Shown here: piece after piece, positions 1 to 9,123 of the stretch
Layout: each line of letters begins with the position of its first letter
How positions within the stretch are numbered: position 1 is the stretch's first letter
Origin: Pedobacter chinensis
Lineage (GTDB): Bacteria > Bacteroidota > Bacteroidia > Sphingobacteriales > Sphingobacteriaceae
Direction of reading: 5' to 3'
Assembly (NCBI RefSeq): GCF_003339865.1
Contig: NZ_QPKV01000004.1
Location: 62,001-126,000 of the forward strand
DNA: 64,000 bases
The notes under the pieces: model-generated
Told to the model about the DNA's origin: nothing
Databases searched by the model: none
Seen by the model: only the letters and a program-made list of their open reading frames with translations
Translations under genes and position numbers: made by a program

Positions 1-1
1 A

Positions 2-526
2 AGCCATGCCTTTGAGGTAAAAAATTTAGAAGTGCCGGGTAACCGAACTTTTAAAATTAATAACGATATTAAAGTAGCTGATGAAGGTTTTGATTATCCG
101 TTTTTGCAGCTGGCCGAAACTACATTAGCTGTGAACAGCCTCGGGATGGCGAATCATTTTATCAAACTGGTTGAAGATTCATTCTTTTCCAGATCTGGCT
201 TAAAAAGATATTCAGAAAATCAAATTGAGTTTTTTACCGGAGAACTCGATCGCTGCAAGAAAGAGATTCGGGAATTACGGGTTGAGTTTTACAAAGCTTT
301 TGATCAATCCTGGCAGGAGCTCATTTCCAATGGAGCAGCAAGCGCAGAAATATTGACTAAAGTGAGCTTATTGAGCAGAAAGCTGGCACATTCTTGTCGT
401 AACGCTACCGACACCTTATTCCCCTATTGCGGACTTGAAGCGGCAAAAAAAGAAAGCGAGATCAATCGGGTTTGGCGAGATATTCATACAGCAAGTCAAC
501 ACGCTTTACTTACTTTTGAAAGCTAG
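2..526 (+). CDS. acyl-CoA dehydrogenase-like protein, 3' part
   Basis: The frame is open from the window edge, so the start lies upstream; the first GTG-like start at 32 is only internal. The visible part resembles the middle-to-C-terminal region of acyl-CoA dehydrogenase family flavoproteins: a beta-domain tail (SHAFEVKNLEVPG), then a helical part beginning FLQLAETTLAVNSLGMA and a long helix (QIEFFTGELDRCKKEIRELR). The catalytic base cannot be placed. The stop codon (524-526) directly abuts the stop of msrA on the other strand with no spacer. The family assignment rests on general pattern only, so the substrate is unknown. Confidence 0.55.
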   Translation, partial: SHAFEVKNLEVPGNRTFKINNDIKVADEGFDYPFLQLAETTLAVNSLGMANHFIKLVEDSFFSRSGLKRYSENQIEFFTGELDRCKKEIRELRVEFYKAFDQSWQELISNGAASAEILTKVSLLSRKLAHSCRNATDTLFPYCGLEAAKKESEINRVWRDIHTASQHALLTFES

Positions 527-1069
527 TTATGCTAAAAGTTCTGGTTTGATCTTTTCACTAAAGTTTGCAGAAAATTTGTTCAATTTTGGCTGAATTACAA
601 ATGCACAATAGGGTTTGCCCTGGTTTTTATTGAAATAATTCTGATGGTAATCCTCAGCCTCATAAAAATCGGAAACCTGAACAATTTCAGTTGTAACAGG
701 CTCATCAAAAACATGTTGTTGGGTAAGTTCATCAATCATTTGCGCTGCCTGCCGCTTTTGATCATCATTTTCATAAAAGATTACAGAACGATATTGTGAT
801 CCAACATCGTTTCCTTGTTTATTCAAAGTGGTTGGATTATGCGTTTTAAAGAAAACCAATAATAAATCGCTATAAGAAACTATGGTTTCATCAAATTCAA
901 TTCGAATAACTTCTGCGTGCCCTGTGTCTCCATTAGATATTTCCATATAGGTAGGGTGCTTCAACGTACCTCCCATGTAACCTGAAATAACTTTTGCCAC
1001 CCCTTTTAAAGTTTGAAACACCGCTTCAGTGCACCAAAAGCACCCGCCTCCAAATGTTGCTGTTTGCAT
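527..1069 (-). CDS. msrA: peptide-methionine (S)-S-oxide reductase MsrA
   Basis: Repairs oxidised methionine (S-sulfoxide) in proteins, recycling through thioredoxin. The 180-residue length is normal for a stand-alone MsrA. The N-terminus holds the diagnostic GGGCFWCTEA motif, with the catalytic Cys at about residue 10, and further family signatures follow (SGYMGG, HAEVIRIEFD, VGSQYRSVIFY, AEDYHQNY). There is no fused MsrB domain. The gene is convergent with the acyl-CoA dehydrogenase-like gene, with stop codons touching. Confidence 0.95.
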   Translation of the reverse strand: MQTATFGGGCFWCTEAVFQTLKGVAKVISGYMGGTLKHPTYMEISNGDTGHAEVIRIEFDETIVSYSDLLLVFFKTHNPTTLNKQGNDVGSQYRSVIFYENDDQKRQAAQMIDELTQQHVFDEPVTTEIVQVSDFYEAEDYHQNYFNKNQGKPYCAFVIQPKLNKFSANFSEKIKPELLA

Positions 1070-1166
1070 ATAGCTAATATTACGAAAACCATGCCATTAT
1101 AGATTTAGAGATTCCAATTATAAATTGATTTAATGAGCTTAAAGGCAACTAATTATTGGTTATTGC

Positions 1167-2582
1167 TTATAAAGACCTTGTTTTTATCTTCTTTAATTCA
1201 GATTCAAAATTAGTTGTTGGATTTTTTTCTTCCTGAGCTTTTTGAATCGCTTTTTCTTGTGTTTTAACCGCTTCATCATAATAGCCCATGCGATAGAGAA
1301 TATGAGCTAAAGTATCATAATATCCTGATATTGGATTTAATTCAATAGATCTTCTACTCCAAATCATCGCCTTACTTAAATAATTAATGTTTTTGGTGCC
1401 AATTTCATAGAATTTCCAGGCTGCGTTATTAAGTTCATTTGCATAATTAACCGATGAAGAAGATGTAACAGCTACTATTTCCTGTGTTACTTTTCTAGCT
1501 CCAGGAAGCTTCATCAGGCTATCCATCTTTTCTTTCGATACTATTTTCTTTTCAGCAGTTTGGGGAAATGGACTTTTTATATTGGCCTGACGGTTTCGAT
1601 TCTCCATTTTCTTAATGCTATCTGCACTAATATTCATATAATGGTTATCATAAAAATAACTGGCTGTTTTTAAGTATGTTGCTGTATCCTTAATTGTACT
1701 ATAATACCAAAGCATTTGATTGTTGTAAGCCTTATCACCTGCCCTGTAATCTCCAGACCATGTTGATCGGGCGAAATTCGCTCCTGCATATGCTTTTGCA
1801 GAATTTTTATTTTTTGCTGCAGCCAGCATGGTATTTGATATAATAGCATTATTAATTGCTATTCTCTTTTGCAATGGTTCTGTTTTATATAAACTATCGG
1901 TTATTTTTCTGTTGGTATAAGCTAGTTTGTATGCAGTACCGTCTGCGTAAGGTCCAGCTTCTAAAATATACAACACATTCTGATAATTGTTGAAATCTCC
2001 GATTTTTAAATTGCTGGCATACTGTTCAATAAGATCTGCATTATTGGTTATACCAACTTTTTTACGGGCGTCAATTAATTTCTTTAATAAAACAGTGTTT
2101 GTTTTATCGGCCTCATATTCTTTTTCCAACATGGAAATTGATTTTTCTTTATACGCTAACATCGCTTTATCAATCATCAATAAATACTTGGCTTTATCAT
2201 TTGAATTTCCAAAGTCACTAAAAAAAACTTCTTTATCTGATCGAAGAAAAACATAAGCTGGAAAAGCTTTGATGTTTGCTTGCCTTATAATAGATCTAAC
2301 ACTTGTATCCAGCAGTGTAGTTTGATATACTATTGAAATATTATTGATTTTTTTGATGACCTCTTCATCTTCAAGAGCTGATTTAAAACTGCTTATAGCC
2401 TGTGCAGCAGTTGGATTATTTGTTTTTGGTCTATCAGGCGTATTAATAATGAGCAATACAGGTTTATTGGATCGAGCGGATTGTTCCAAAGTCGATTTTA
2501 AAGATTTAGAAGTTTTTAATTCCTGAGCAAAGCCTGTATAGGAAAGAAGCAAGGTAACGAGAAAAGCAAGAATGGGTTTCAT
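1167..2582 (-). CDS. exported thioredoxin-fold / TPR protein
   Basis: 471 residues. The N-terminal signal peptide ends near residue 19 (YTGFAQ), so the protein is probably periplasmic. Residues about 25-145 look like a thioredoxin fold (KPVLLIIN near the start, ANIKAFPAYVFL as the cis-Pro strand), but no CxxC is present where the redox motif would sit. The rest is helical, with a TPR-like pair at the C-terminus (AMIWSRRSIELNP, YYDTLAHILYRMGYYDEAVKTQEKA). A similar domain order is common in Bacteroidota exported proteins of unknown role. Function not assigned. Confidence 0.7.
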   Translation of the reverse strand: MKPILAFLVTLLLSYTGFAQELKTSKSLKSTLEQSARSNKPVLLIINTPDRPKTNNPTAAQAISSFKSALEDEEVIKKINNISIVYQTTLLDTSVRSIIRQANIKAFPAYVFLRSDKEVFFSDFGNSNDKAKYLLMIDKAMLAYKEKSISMLEKEYEADKTNTVLLKKLIDARKKVGITNNADLIEQYASNLKIGDFNNYQNVLYILEAGPYADGTAYKLAYTNRKITDSLYKTEPLQKRIAINNAIISNTMLAAAKNKNSAKAYAGANFARSTWSGDYRAGDKAYNNQMLWYYSTIKDTATYLKTASYFYDNHYMNISADSIKKMENRNRQANIKSPFPQTAEKKIVSKEKMDSLMKLPGARKVTQEIVAVTSSSSVNYANELNNAAWKFYEIGTKNINYLSKAMIWSRRSIELNPISGYYDTLAHILYRMGYYDEAVKTQEKAIQKAQEEKNPTTNFESELKKIKTRSL

Positions 2583-2610
2583 TGGAGCAGAAATTTATGA
2601 TAAGGATGCA

Positions 2611-2639
2611 AAAAGAAGCCCATGATTAAAATCACGGGC
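2611..2639 (-). terminator. intrinsic terminator after the 2648-3697 gene
   Basis: On the minus strand an 8-bp stem (GCCCGTGA/TCATGGGC, one G-U pair) with a short loop is followed by CTTCTTTTT. It sits just past the stop of the lipoprotein gene and before the thioredoxin-fold gene, so these two minus-strand genes are probably separate transcripts. Confidence 0.6.
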
Positions 2640-2647
2640 CTTGTATA

Positions 2648-3697
2648 TTATTGATATTGAACGTAAATCGGTTTCGGTGTAAGTTTCATTAACTCTTCCG
2701 GAGTCATTAAACGGTTAGGTGCTTTCTTCAAATCGTTTTTGTAAAACAGTTTGAAACCTGTGAACTGAACTGGCTCACTTTGAATGAAGTGTCTATAGGT
2801 TCCTTTTTTCAATTCTGGTTCACCCCATCCATCCATATGCATTACTACCTGTACTTCAGGGCGTAATTTGATGTTTTGTGAGTTGGTAACCATTTTTTTC
2901 GTAAAACGATGTAATACAAAAACCTTTGGAGGCAAATTATATTTCTTAACCATATCGGCCAAATACCCAGTTACATAATTAATATCAGTAGCATCATACG
3001 TACCAATTCTTTTGCCTGGTAATGAACCGTCTTTCATAGAAAATTCCGGATCAATTCCTAAATGCACGTAGGGTAGTTCAAGGTATTTTTCAATATGAGG
3101 CAATTCAGCTTTAATGGTACTTAATGCCACCTGCAAATCTAAAAAGACAATGGTGTTTGGTTGCATTTTGGCTATTTTCAATACGGAGTCAATTTGTTTG
3201 TTGCCCATCCGATTAATATATTTTCCATCTTTTCCCGGTGTTCCGCTTGCCACTGCTGCAATATAGTGTAAACCTGGTTGAACAGGTGTTGATGGATCTA
3301 CTTTTTCCCAGTGCTTCACTTCGGCATTCAAACGCTGCCACATTTCTTTCGGTGCATATTCACCTAAAGCGCCCATTTTTTTTGAGTGCAGATTACCATA
3401 ATAAACAACTATACGTTTAAAAGGTAAAATAGCGCCAGCTAAAGGATATGGTTGTTTTTTAACAGGCCATCTGCCAGTTGTATCACCGTTGGCCAGTTTC
3501 TTCGTTAAAGAATCATATAGTTTTGGGTCAACAGGTTTCATTACATTCACTGTTGAATCTGTTTTTTTATTGGTGGTATCAGAAGAAAAGATTTTGCCAA
3601 TACTGTTGCTACTTTTACCATCTGAGTTACAGTTGGCAAACAAACTGATTGCGGCAAAACCAAGTATTAGTGTGCCCGCTAATTGAGGAAATTTCAT
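2648..3697 (-). CDS. putative lipoprotein of unknown function
   Basis: 349 residues with a hydrophobic N-terminus followed by Cys22 (ISLFANC), compatible with a lipoprotein signal although the residue before Cys is Asn. A Ser/Thr/Lys-rich linker runs to about residue 60. The globular part looks like an alpha/beta barrel with repeated strand motifs (RIVVYYGNLHS, LHYIAAVASG, TIVFLDLQVA, YVHLGIDPEF, KVFVLHRFT, VQVVMHMDGWG), and acidic residues at strand ends hint at a glycosidase-like TIM barrel. I do not recognise the family and make no enzymatic claim. Confidence 0.65.
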   Translation of the reverse strand: MKFPQLAGTLILGFAAISLFANCNSDGKSSNSIGKIFSSDTTNKKTDSTVNVMKPVDPKLYDSLTKKLANGDTTGRWPVKKQPYPLAGAILPFKRIVVYYGNLHSKKMGALGEYAPKEMWQRLNAEVKHWEKVDPSTPVQPGLHYIAAVASGTPGKDGKYINRMGNKQIDSVLKIAKMQPNTIVFLDLQVALSTIKAELPHIEKYLELPYVHLGIDPEFSMKDGSLPGKRIGTYDATDINYVTGYLADMVKKYNLPPKVFVLHRFTKKMVTNSQNIKLRPEVQVVMHMDGWGEPELKKGTYRHFIQSEPVQFTGFKLFYKNDLKKAPNRLMTPEELMKLTPKPIYVQYQ

Positions 3698-3798
3698 AAA
3701 TATTATTATAGATTATTAAAGTTAAGACAGTTTTTCCGAATCTGTTTACATTGAAAGTAGGATGGAAATCGGATAGTTTAAAATAAAGTAATTAACAT

Positions 3799-4680
3799 TT
3801 ACACATTACAGAATTTGCCAAAAACACCTAACGGTAATTTAACACCTGCCGTGGCTTGTAAATACAGTTCTCCGGTTTCTAAATTTTTAACGCCAGGGAA
3901 TGATGTGCGAATTAAATTTTCTACAATAACGGAAGAAAATCCCAAAGAATAAGTATTTAAGATTAAAAAATGTTCTTTTTCATCCAGTAACTGAACAACA
4001 TCCTGCATCATTTTCTGAATATGGTCTTCTAATTTCCATTTCTCTCCATTTGGCCCATGGCCGTAAGCTGGTGGATCCAGAATGATCCCGTTGTATTTTT
4101 TTCCTCTCTTAAGTTCTTTTTTAACAAATTTCAAGGCATCTTCAACCATCCAACGGGTATCTTTTAATCCTGATAATTCTTGGTTTTCATTGGCCCAGGT
4201 AACCACTTGTTTAATGGAATCTACGTGTGTTGTTTCTGCGCCGGCAGCATTCGCAATTAAAGAAGCAGCGCCAGTATAGGCGAATAGATTTAAAACTTTT
4301 GGCTGAGGTGTTTTAAATTTTTTTATTGATGAAGAGATAAAATCCCAGTTTACAGCTTGCTCAGGAAAAACGCCAACATGTTTAAAAGAGGTTAATCCTA
4401 AACGCAGCTTAATAGCCACTTCATTGTTTTTATATGCTACATGCCAGCGATCTGGAATGGACTGATTTTTTTTTACCCACTCTCCGGAAGTTGCGGAGCG
4501 GCCCCTGAAGGTAATGTTAGCCGTTTTTTTCCATTCCTGCTCTGATAGTGTTTTCTTCCAAACAGCCTGTGGTTCAGGCCGAATTAAGATTACATTTCCA
4601 AAACGTTCCAGTTTTTCAAAATCCCCGCAATCAATCAGTTCATAATCTTTCCAATGGGTTGGGGCAAGTAATTGTATCAT
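3799..4680 (-). CDS. class I SAM-dependent RNA methyltransferase (RlmI/RlmK-like)
   Basis: 293 residues. A C-terminal Rossmann-type methyltransferase domain has the SAM-binding motif VLNLFAYTGAASLIAN (about 130-146), the acidic strand end THVDSIKQVVTWANEN and the motif IV region GIILDPPAYGHGP. DPPxYG is typical of the rRNA 5-methylcytosine/m7G methyltransferase family that includes RlmI and RlmK. The N-terminal PUA domain of long RlmI is absent, replaced by a short strand-rich region. The exact rRNA target cannot be read from sequence. Confidence 0.8.
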   Translation of the reverse strand: MIQLLAPTHWKDYELIDCGDFEKLERFGNVILIRPEPQAVWKKTLSEQEWKKTANITFRGRSATSGEWVKKNQSIPDRWHVAYKNNEVAIKLRLGLTSFKHVGVFPEQAVNWDFISSSIKKFKTPQPKVLNLFAYTGAASLIANAAGAETTHVDSIKQVVTWANENQELSGLKDTRWMVEDALKFVKKELKRGKKYNGIILDPPAYGHGPNGEKWKLEDHIQKMMQDVVQLLDEKEHFLILNTYSLGFSSVIVENLIRTSFPGVKNLETGELYLQATAGVKLPLGVFGKFCNV

Positions 4681-4698
4681 GTATTATAATAAAAAATT

Positions 4699-4725
4699 CG
4701 TCATTGCGAGGCACGAAGCAATCTT
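4699..4725. repeat. type A repeat, half copy
   Basis: One arm (CGTCATTGCGAGGCACGAAG then CAATC) of the commonest dispersed palindromic repeat in this window. Full inverted pairs occur at 19607-19689, 38352-38411, 40700-40773 and 42317-42405. Confidence 0.8.
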
Positions 4726-4869
4726 AATGCGATAGTTGTTTGATAATGTTTTTTAATTGAAGTCCAAGGGCTCATTAAAATCATCAGAGATATAAAATAT
4801 TGTGCCCTTTGCGCACCGTATAAACTTTTAGGCTCTTTAGCTATTTTTACCTCTTCGTTTCTTTAGAAT

Positions 4870-4974
4870 TTAGCTTTCAAAAAAATCGATAAAATTTTCA
4901 ACCTCATTTACCATGTTTTCTGGTAAGGTTTCCAATTTATCAATGATATTTTTTGTTGCTGTAGTCCTAATCAA
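4870..4974 (-). pseudogene. short DUF2281-like remnant
   Basis: A 34-codon frame, TTG start at 4974, reads TATKNIIDKLETLPENMVNE then VENFIDFFES. This resembles the N-terminal part of DUF2281-type antitoxin-like proteins (IxKLExLPxxxxxEVxxFIxF). It has no ATG, lies between mlaF and a type A repeat, and lacks any partner, so I read it as a truncated remnant. A TATATTTG box directly precedes it. The 4681-4987 gap otherwise holds only the repeat and a word-like repeat (CCTCTTCGTTTCTTT). Confidence 0.3.
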
Positions 4975-4987
4975 ATATAAGAAATTT

Positions 4988-5740
4988 TTAAAACTTATCT
5001 TTTGCAGCTTTCATAAAGCGGCTGGCAAAAACAAAGTCGTTAAGCTCTTTAATATCGGTATGTGCAATTTCTTTATTACTTCCTTCCCAGAATTTTTTCC
5101 CTTCGTGCAGGAATAAGATATAATCTCCAATTCCCATTACCGAGTTCATATCGTGTGTTACTACAATGGTTGTTGTTTTGTACTCTTCCGTAATTTCCTG
5201 GATCAATTCATCAATAACGATAGATGTTTTTGGATCTAAACCTGAGTTGGGTTCATCACAAAAAAGATATTTCGGATTCATGGAGATAGCCCGGGCAATA
5301 CCTACACGTTTTTTCATTCCTCCGGATAGTTCCGCCGGGAATAATTTGTTTTTTCCTGCGAGATTAACACGCTCTAAACAAAAATCCACTCTTTCCAGCT
5401 TTTCTTTTCTGGTTTGATCGGTAAACATATTTAGTGGAAACATAATGTTTTCTTCCACGGTCATACTATCAAACAGCGCTGAACCTTGAAAAAGCATTCC
5501 AATTTCTTTACGAACCTCAATGCGTTGTTCGTACGACATTGGCGTAAAGTCGCGTCCATCATACAGCACTGATCCCGAATCTGGTTGATGCAGCCCCACC
5601 ATGCATTTCAGCAATGTGGTTTTACCTGAACCTGAACCACCAATAATTAAATTAGTAACTCCTTCTTCAAATTTTCCCGAAATACCTTGTAAAACATCGT
5701 TTCCAGAGAATGATTTATATATGTCTTTAATCTCTATCAT
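4988..5740 (-). CDS. mlaF: MlaF-type ABC transporter ATPase
   Basis: 250-residue ABC ATPase: Walker A GGSGSGKTT (about 34-42), Q-loop MLFQGSALFDSMTVEENIMF, signature LSGGMKKRVGIARA, Walker B YLFCDEPNSGLDP and the switch His (VVTHDMNS). The LSGGM signature and FQGSALFDS Q-loop are characteristic of the MlaF/Ttg2A subfamily, which powers lipid transport between inner and outer membranes. It follows mlaE with a 1-nt stop/start overlap (5740), indicating translational coupling. The MlaD-like substrate-binding partner is not in the window. Confidence 0.88.
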   Translation of the reverse strand: MIEIKDIYKSFSGNDVLQGISGKFEEGVTNLIIGGSGSGKTTLLKCMVGLHQPDSGSVLYDGRDFTPMSYEQRIEVRKEIGMLFQGSALFDSMTVEENIMFPLNMFTDQTRKEKLERVDFCLERVNLAGKNKLFPAELSGGMKKRVGIARAISMNPKYLFCDEPNSGLDPKTSIVIDELIQEITEEYKTTTIVVTHDMNSVMGIGDYILFLHEGKKFWEGSNKEIAHTDIKELNDFVFASRFMKAAKDKF

Positions 5741-6474
5741 TACAATAATAATTGGGTTACGATATAATCACAAGCTAAAATAGATATACAGCTAATTACA
5801 ACCGCTCTTGTGCTCGCCTGCGAAACTTCCAAAGCGCCTCCGCGAACATAAAAACCTTCGTATGCCGGAACTGATGTAATGATAAAACCAAATACAAATG
5901 CCTTTACCAATGCTACAGTAATGGTATATGGGTTAAAATCAGTTGTAATCCCTTGAATGTATTCAGCTGGGGTAACAGCTCCTGAAATAGAACCACCGAT
6001 ATAACCGCCAGAAATACTTAAGAACATAGAAATGATAACCAACATTGGTACCATCGTAATGCCCGAAATAATTTTAGGAAGAATAAGGTAACCCGGAGCA
6101 TTGATGCCCATGATTTCTAAAGCGTCAATTTGTTCAGTAACACGCATCGATCCAATTTCTGATGAAATGGCCGATCCAATTTTACCTGCCAAAACAATAG
6201 CACTAATAGTTGGGCTTAACTCCAATATGCTTGAATCCCGGTTAACAGAGCCAATAATTGTTTTGGGGATGAAATCACTAACCAACTGGAAAGCAATTTG
6301 TAAGGTCATTACCGCACCAATAAAAGTAGAGATAATGGCAATAAGCCCTAAAGAGCCAACACCGACATAATCCATCTGCTTGGCGATTTCTTTAAGGTAT
6401 ATTTTCAGTTTTTCCGGCCTTCTGAATACAGACTTGAGTAGCAGGATGTATCTGCCGAAATTGGTAAAATTCAT
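5740..6474 (-). CDS. mlaE: MlaE-type ABC permease
   Basis: 244 residues. An N-terminal amphipathic stretch is followed by about five or six membrane segments. Family signatures include SLGLIAIISTFIGAVMTLQI, ELSPTISAIVLAGKIGSAIS followed by SEIGSMRVTEQIDALEIMG (the conserved MlaE coupling loop), and the C-terminal VSQASTRAVV. It is the first gene of the mlaE-mlaF pair and divergent from the SDR gene at 6620. Confidence 0.88.
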   Translation of the reverse strand: MNFTNFGRYILLLKSVFRRPEKLKIYLKEIAKQMDYVGVGSLGLIAIISTFIGAVMTLQIAFQLVSDFIPKTIIGSVNRDSSILELSPTISAIVLAGKIGSAISSEIGSMRVTEQIDALEIMGINAPGYLILPKIISGITMVPMLVIISMFLSISGGYIGGSISGAVTPAEYIQGITTDFNPYTITVALVKAFVFGFIITSVPAYEGFYVRGGALEVSQASTRAVVISCISILACDYIVTQLLL

Positions 6475-6619
6475 TCCGTATGTATTGCTTAATTTAAATG
6501 ATCATTTATAATACTACAAAGAAACGATAAAAAAGTTGTCGCTCTTTGATAATTGCAAAAATATTCGTGGTTTTGAATATAAATATGGTTTTTTGTTAAC
6601 AAAAACTAATCCATAAAAA

Positions 6620-7309
6620 ATGAAAGCTGTAATAACTGGTGCAACAAAAGGAATTGGAAGAGCAATTGCAATTAAACTTTGGCAGGAAGGTTATGATTTA
6701 TTGCTCGCGGCAAGAGGTATAAAAGAATTGGAGAAACTGCGTGATGAATTGTTCATGACCGGTAGAACAGTTTTGATTTACGCAATGGATTGTTCAGTTA
6801 AACAGGAAGTTTATCAATTTCTTGATCATGCAGAATCGGCATTCGGATTTGTTAATGTTTTGGTAAACAATGTCGGAACATTTTTGCCTGGAAGTTTATT
6901 GGATGAGGATGATGAAATATTTGAAAAACAACAGGATTTGAATGTAAATGCAAGTTATTACATCAGTAAGTTTTTTGGAAAAAAAATGCGTTCAGAGAAA
7001 CAAGGGCACATATTTAACATCTGTTCGGTGGCCAGCAAAGGGCCTGTAAAAAATGCCGGCAGTTATAGTGTAACAAAAACAGCGATGCTAAGTCTTAATC
7101 ATGTATTGCGGCAAGAGTTAGCACCACACAACGTTAAAGTAACTGCTTTTTTGCCGGGCTCAACGAAAACATCATCATGGGAGGGAACAACAATTCCCGA
7201 TGAAAAATTTGTACAGCCCGAAGATATAGCTGAAACTTTGTATACCATTTTAAACTTAAGTAAAGGGGTAAATGTTGATGAGGTTTTAATTACTCCGCTC
7301 GATTTTTAA
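6620..7309 (+). CDS. short-chain dehydrogenase/reductase
   Basis: 229 residues, classical SDR: cofactor motif TGATKGIG at residues 7-14, NNVG in the NAG position, catalytic Ser in ICSVAS and YSVTK as the YxxxK pair. The Rossmann fold is complete and the length short. The substrate cannot be inferred. The next gene begins 7 nt after the stop, so co-transcription with the PspC/LiaF-like pair is likely. Confidence 0.88.
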   Translation: MKAVITGATKGIGRAIAIKLWQEGYDLLLAARGIKELEKLRDELFMTGRTVLIYAMDCSVKQEVYQFLDHAESAFGFVNVLVNNVGTFLPGSLLDEDDEIFEKQQDLNVNASYYISKFFGKKMRSEKQGHIFNICSVASKGPVKNAGSYSVTKTAMLSLNHVLRQELAPHNVKVTAFLPGSTKTSSWEGTTIPDEKFVQPEDIAETLYTILNLSKGVNVDEVLITPLDF

Positions 7310-7316
7310 ACACAAA

Positions 7317-8009
7317 ATGAACAGCGTTATGGAAAAGAAGCTTTTTAGAAACGAACACGATAAGATGATTGCAGGTGTAGCTTCTGGACTTGCAGATTAC
7401 ATGCAGGTAGAGGTTACCATAATCAGATTATTGTTTGCATTATCAACCATTTTTATGGCTGGTGCCGGCTTAATTGCCTATATTATTATGTGGATCATCG
7501 TTCCGGTAAACAACGATCCGGCGGCTAGATTCTCAAAATTTAACGATTATTTCAATAAAAATAATCCAAACACTCCGCCATTCGGAACAGCTGATCCGTT
7601 TACTGGCCCTGCAAGTTCAGGTAACACGAACTGGACTCAGCCAATTGATGAAACAGAAAAAAAACCATTTGAAACTCAAACCAATTTTAATAAACCTAAT
7701 GATGCGGGCAGAACCATTGCAGGTTTGCTTTTATTGGTAATAGGGTGTTTCTTTTTAATGCACGAATTGGATTTCATTCCACATTGGTTTACCATCAGAA
7801 ATCTTTTTAAATTCATGTGGCCTTTAATTTTCATCGCACTGGGAATCAGTATTATTGCTAAATCAAAAAGAAAAAATGAATGGGCCGCATTTCAAAACCA
7901 GCAAGCTCAGGATGAGCAAAAAAAAGCTGCTGATTTTTCTGATGCAATCATTGTAGAAGAGAAACCAACAGAAGATAACAATTCAACATCAACTAACCCT
8001 CAAGCATAA
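7317..8009 (+). CDS. PspC-domain envelope stress protein
   Basis: 230 residues. The N-terminal PspC domain (LFRNEHDKMIAGVASGLADY, then a membrane segment ending AYIIMWIIVPV) is followed by a Pro/Asn/Thr-rich linker and a second membrane region (IAGLLLLVIGCFFLMHELDF, FMWPLIFIALGISIIAKS) of the LiaI/DUF5668 type. ATG 7329 (MEKKLF) is an equally good start by family pattern. The gene lies 4 nt upstream of the LiaF-like gene, so the pair probably acts together at the inner membrane. Confidence 0.8.
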   Translation: MNSVMEKKLFRNEHDKMIAGVASGLADYMQVEVTIIRLLFALSTIFMAGAGLIAYIIMWIIVPVNNDPAARFSKFNDYFNKNNPNTPPFGTADPFTGPASSGNTNWTQPIDETEKKPFETQTNFNKPNDAGRTIAGLLLLVIGCFFLMHELDFIPHWFTIRNLFKFMWPLIFIALGISIIAKSKRKNEWAAFQNQQAQDEQKKAADFSDAIIVEEKPTEDNNSTSTNPQA

Positions 8010-8013
8010 CAAC

Positions 8014-8985
8014 ATGAAATTAGATAGATTAATTTGGGGTATTTTACTGCTTTTTATAGGTGGTGTACTTCTATTAGAAAACTTTGGAATAATTAATTTT
8101 TACTGGAGAAATGTTTGGAGCTTTTGGCCAATATTTCTGATTATTGCCGGTGTAAATATTTTGTTTAACAGAAATAATTCTCAAACAGGTAGCATGGTTT
8201 CCATTGCTGTGCTGGTTGTGGCTTTGGGCTTCCTTTTTTATAAAGGCCAACAGGTGCCAGACAGGAGCAACTGGTGGGGGCATAAATTCAAAAAAGACAT
8301 TGATATTAACATTGACAATAATGATAATGACAATGATGATCAGGATACAGCCTTTAATAATTTAAGATTAGCAGAACCATTTGTTGAAGCTGAAAATGCA
8401 AAAAAAACGGTTTTGAATATATCTGGTGGAGGAATTTCATTTAATTTAGATGGAGAAACTTCTGAGTTGATCAATGCTGAAGTAAAGAAAAGACACGGTA
8501 ATTTTTCTTTGAAAAAATTAATTACCGATTCTGCTACCATACTTACATTTAGTATGAACGACAGAAAAAGCAAATGGAAATTTGGTGATAATGGAAATAA
8601 TGTAGATTTCAAACTAAATAAAGCTGCAAACTGGGATATTTTAATGAAACTTGGTGCCGGCGAGGCAAACTTTGATTTTGCTGATTATAAAGTTCGCACT
8701 TTTCGGTTTGATGGTGGTGCAGCTGCTTTGGATATCAAATTTGGTGACTTGCTGCCTATTACCGATGTGATCGTGAAATCTGGTGTTGCCGATGTTAAAA
8801 TCAAGGTTCCATCAAACTCGGGGTGCAGAATTAAAACTAAAACTGGTTTGTCTGCCAAAGATTTTGAAGGGTTTGAGAAATTAAGTGATGGCGTTTATGA
8901 AACTTCCAACTATAAAACATCATCTAAAAAAATCTTTATCAATTTAGATGGTGGATTGAGTAACTTTGAGGTAAGCCGGTACTAA
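8014..8985 (+). CDS. LiaF-like membrane protein
   Basis: 323 residues. Two or three N-terminal membrane segments (IWGILLLFIGGVLLLENF, FWPIFLIIAGVNILFN, SIAVLVVALGFLFY) of the LiaI/LiaF type, a strongly acidic Asp/Asn-rich linker at about 92-112 (repeated DIDIN/DNDND), then a beta-rich C-terminal domain (LNISGGGISFNLDGE, LKLGAGEANFDFADY-like repeats) as in LiaF/DUF2154 adhesin-like domains. Likely a partner of the PspC protein; function inferred from domain type only. Confidence 0.72.
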   Translation: MKLDRLIWGILLLFIGGVLLLENFGIINFYWRNVWSFWPIFLIIAGVNILFNRNNSQTGSMVSIAVLVVALGFLFYKGQQVPDRSNWWGHKFKKDIDINIDNNDNDNDDQDTAFNNLRLAEPFVEAENAKKTVLNISGGGISFNLDGETSELINAEVKKRHGNFSLKKLITDSATILTFSMNDRKSKWKFGDNGNNVDFKLNKAANWDILMKLGAGEANFDFADYKVRTFRFDGGAAALDIKFGDLLPITDVIVKSGVADVKIKVPSNSGCRIKTKTGLSAKDFEGFEKLSDGVYETSNYKTSSKKIFINLDGGLSNFEVSRY

Positions 8986-9042
8986 TAAGGTAGAGGGCTT
9001 AAAGGCGGAAGGTAGAAGGTTTACTAGTCGGGCGTTTAAAAA

Positions 9043-9123
9043 CTGATCTTAAAATCCTAACATCTTATGAATCTTAATAGCCTTTAAAAAATGATCTTAA
9101 AATCCTAGCATCCCATGAATCCT
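9043..9123. repeat. 49-bp-spaced direct repeat before the RDD gene
   Basis: Two copies of GATCTTAAAATCCTARCATC followed by YYATGAATCYT, at about 9043 and 9092. The second includes the start codon used by the RDD gene (9115); the first carries an equivalent ATG (9069) that leads nowhere. The same word style (TTAAAATCCTTAAATC) recurs before the histidine kinase gene near 22600. Confidence 0.6.
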
